A DNA stretch of 5,293 bases from Candidatus Collierbacteria bacterium (GTDB lineage Bacteria; Patescibacteriota; Microgenomatia; UBA1400; MFAQ01): assembly GCA_023245265.1 (NCBI GenBank), contig JAHFKQ010000006.1, positions 1 through 5,293 on the forward strand, in the 5' to 3' direction. Below are positions 5,057 through 5,293 of the stretch, one piece after another. The notes below the pieces were generated by a model. It had not been told where the DNA came from and did no database searches. It worked only from the letters and a program-made list of their open reading frames with translations. Position numbers and translations under genes: made by a program. The number at the start of each line of letters is the position of its first letter. Position 1 is the stretch's first letter.

Positions 5057-5293
5057 ATGAATATCGATCCACAGGATATCAAGATAAAAATTAAACTTCT
5101 TAAAGAAAGTGGCAAAACACTCGCCCAAGCAAGTATCACTCTGTTTGACTGCTGGACTGAGCATGGTTGGAGAATTATGAAGTCAGACCATCTCCATCCG
5201 ATACTCCAAGAAGAAATCTGGATTCAATCTCCCTGTTTCAGAGCGGGCACAATATGGAAAGAAATGGTTTTTGTCGACAACTTAGAGCTATAT
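5057..5293 (+). CDS. SpoVG-like protein, 3' end beyond window
   Basis: An ATG at 5057 opens a frame with no stop through the last base of the window, giving 79 residues of an incomplete protein. The order of features follows SpoVG. A strand ends at K-T-L-A-Q-A-S-I-T-L-F-D (20-31), comparable to SpoVG R-A-I-A-S-I-T-L-D. Then comes W-T-E-H-G-W-R-I-M (33-41), comparable to the segment ending H-D-I-R-V-I. E-I-W-I-Q-S-P (55-61) compares with G-L-F-V-A-M-P. I-W-K-E-M-V-F-V (67-74) compares with F-R-D-I-A-H-P-I. SpoVG proteins are small nucleic-acid-binding regulators of about 85-100 aa, so only the C-terminal helix should be missing. It is the fourth gene of the cassette, 31 bases after the Cys-rich gene. 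The homology is by eye; an uncharacterised CPR family with the same fold is equally possible. Confidence 0.6.
   Translation, partial: MNIDPQDIKIKIKLLKESGKTLAQASITLFDCWTEHGWRIMKSDHLHPILQEEIWIQSPCFRAGTIWKEMVFVDNLELY

Noticed and set aside
1..5293. CRISPR array, tRNA or rRNA
   Set aside because: No regularly spaced repeats and no cloverleaf or conserved rRNA stretch was found by reading both strands.

Overview
The window looks like an accessory region of an AT-rich bacterial genome that uses the standard code (several genes end in TGA). A Candidate Phyla Radiation / Patescibacteria (Microgenomates-type) host is my best guess. The reasons are the almost complete lack of Shine-Dalgarno sites, promoters that sit almost on the start codons, tight gene overlaps, a zinc-ribbon / membrane / Cys-rich secreted protein, and small proteins of the kind seen on CPR and phage-like elements. 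The taxonomic call is inference.

Layout. (1) Positions 161-1995, minus strand: a Panacea-domain (SocA/DUF4065-like) antitoxin candidate overlaps a Doc-type Fic toxin candidate by 4 bases (ATGA). A 250-aa protein follows 69 bases later. It has a helical N-terminus, a glycine-rich linker and a helical/hydrophobic C-terminus, and looks like a defence or effector accessory protein. (2) Positions 2072-3488, minus strand: a 68-aa MerR/excisionase-type DNA-binding protein overlaps by 20 bases a 409-aa membrane protein. That protein has an N-terminal zinc ribbon, one membrane segment, a degenerate CAP (SCP/PR1)-like domain and a Cys-rich C-terminus with a mirror-symmetric cysteine pattern. (3) Positions 3489-3538: a 50-base divergent promoter. 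Both -10 boxes place transcription starts at or within a few bases of the start codons, and a small inverted repeat lies where a regulator could act on both. (4) Positions 3539-4327, plus strand: an unrecognised 262-aa protein. (5) Positions 4328-4446: a repeat-rich intergenic stretch with two spaced inverted repeats. (6) Positions 4447-5293, plus strand: a compact cassette of a DUF5659-like protein, a 62-aa hypothetical, a Cys-rich putative zinc-binding protein of the phage/mobile-element CPLYxxR type, and a gene cut by the window end whose product resembles SpoVG.

How they may work together. Panacea and Fic/Doc form a toxin-antitoxin-like operon, to which the 250-aa protein may belong. The MerR-like protein probably controls its own operon and the divergent 262-aa gene. 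The right-hand cassette reads like the small-gene block of an integrated phage, plasmid or conjugative element. The most unusual parts are the possible three-gene Panacea-Fic-effector unit and the zinc ribbon / CAP / cysteine-hairpin membrane protein paired with a small regulator.
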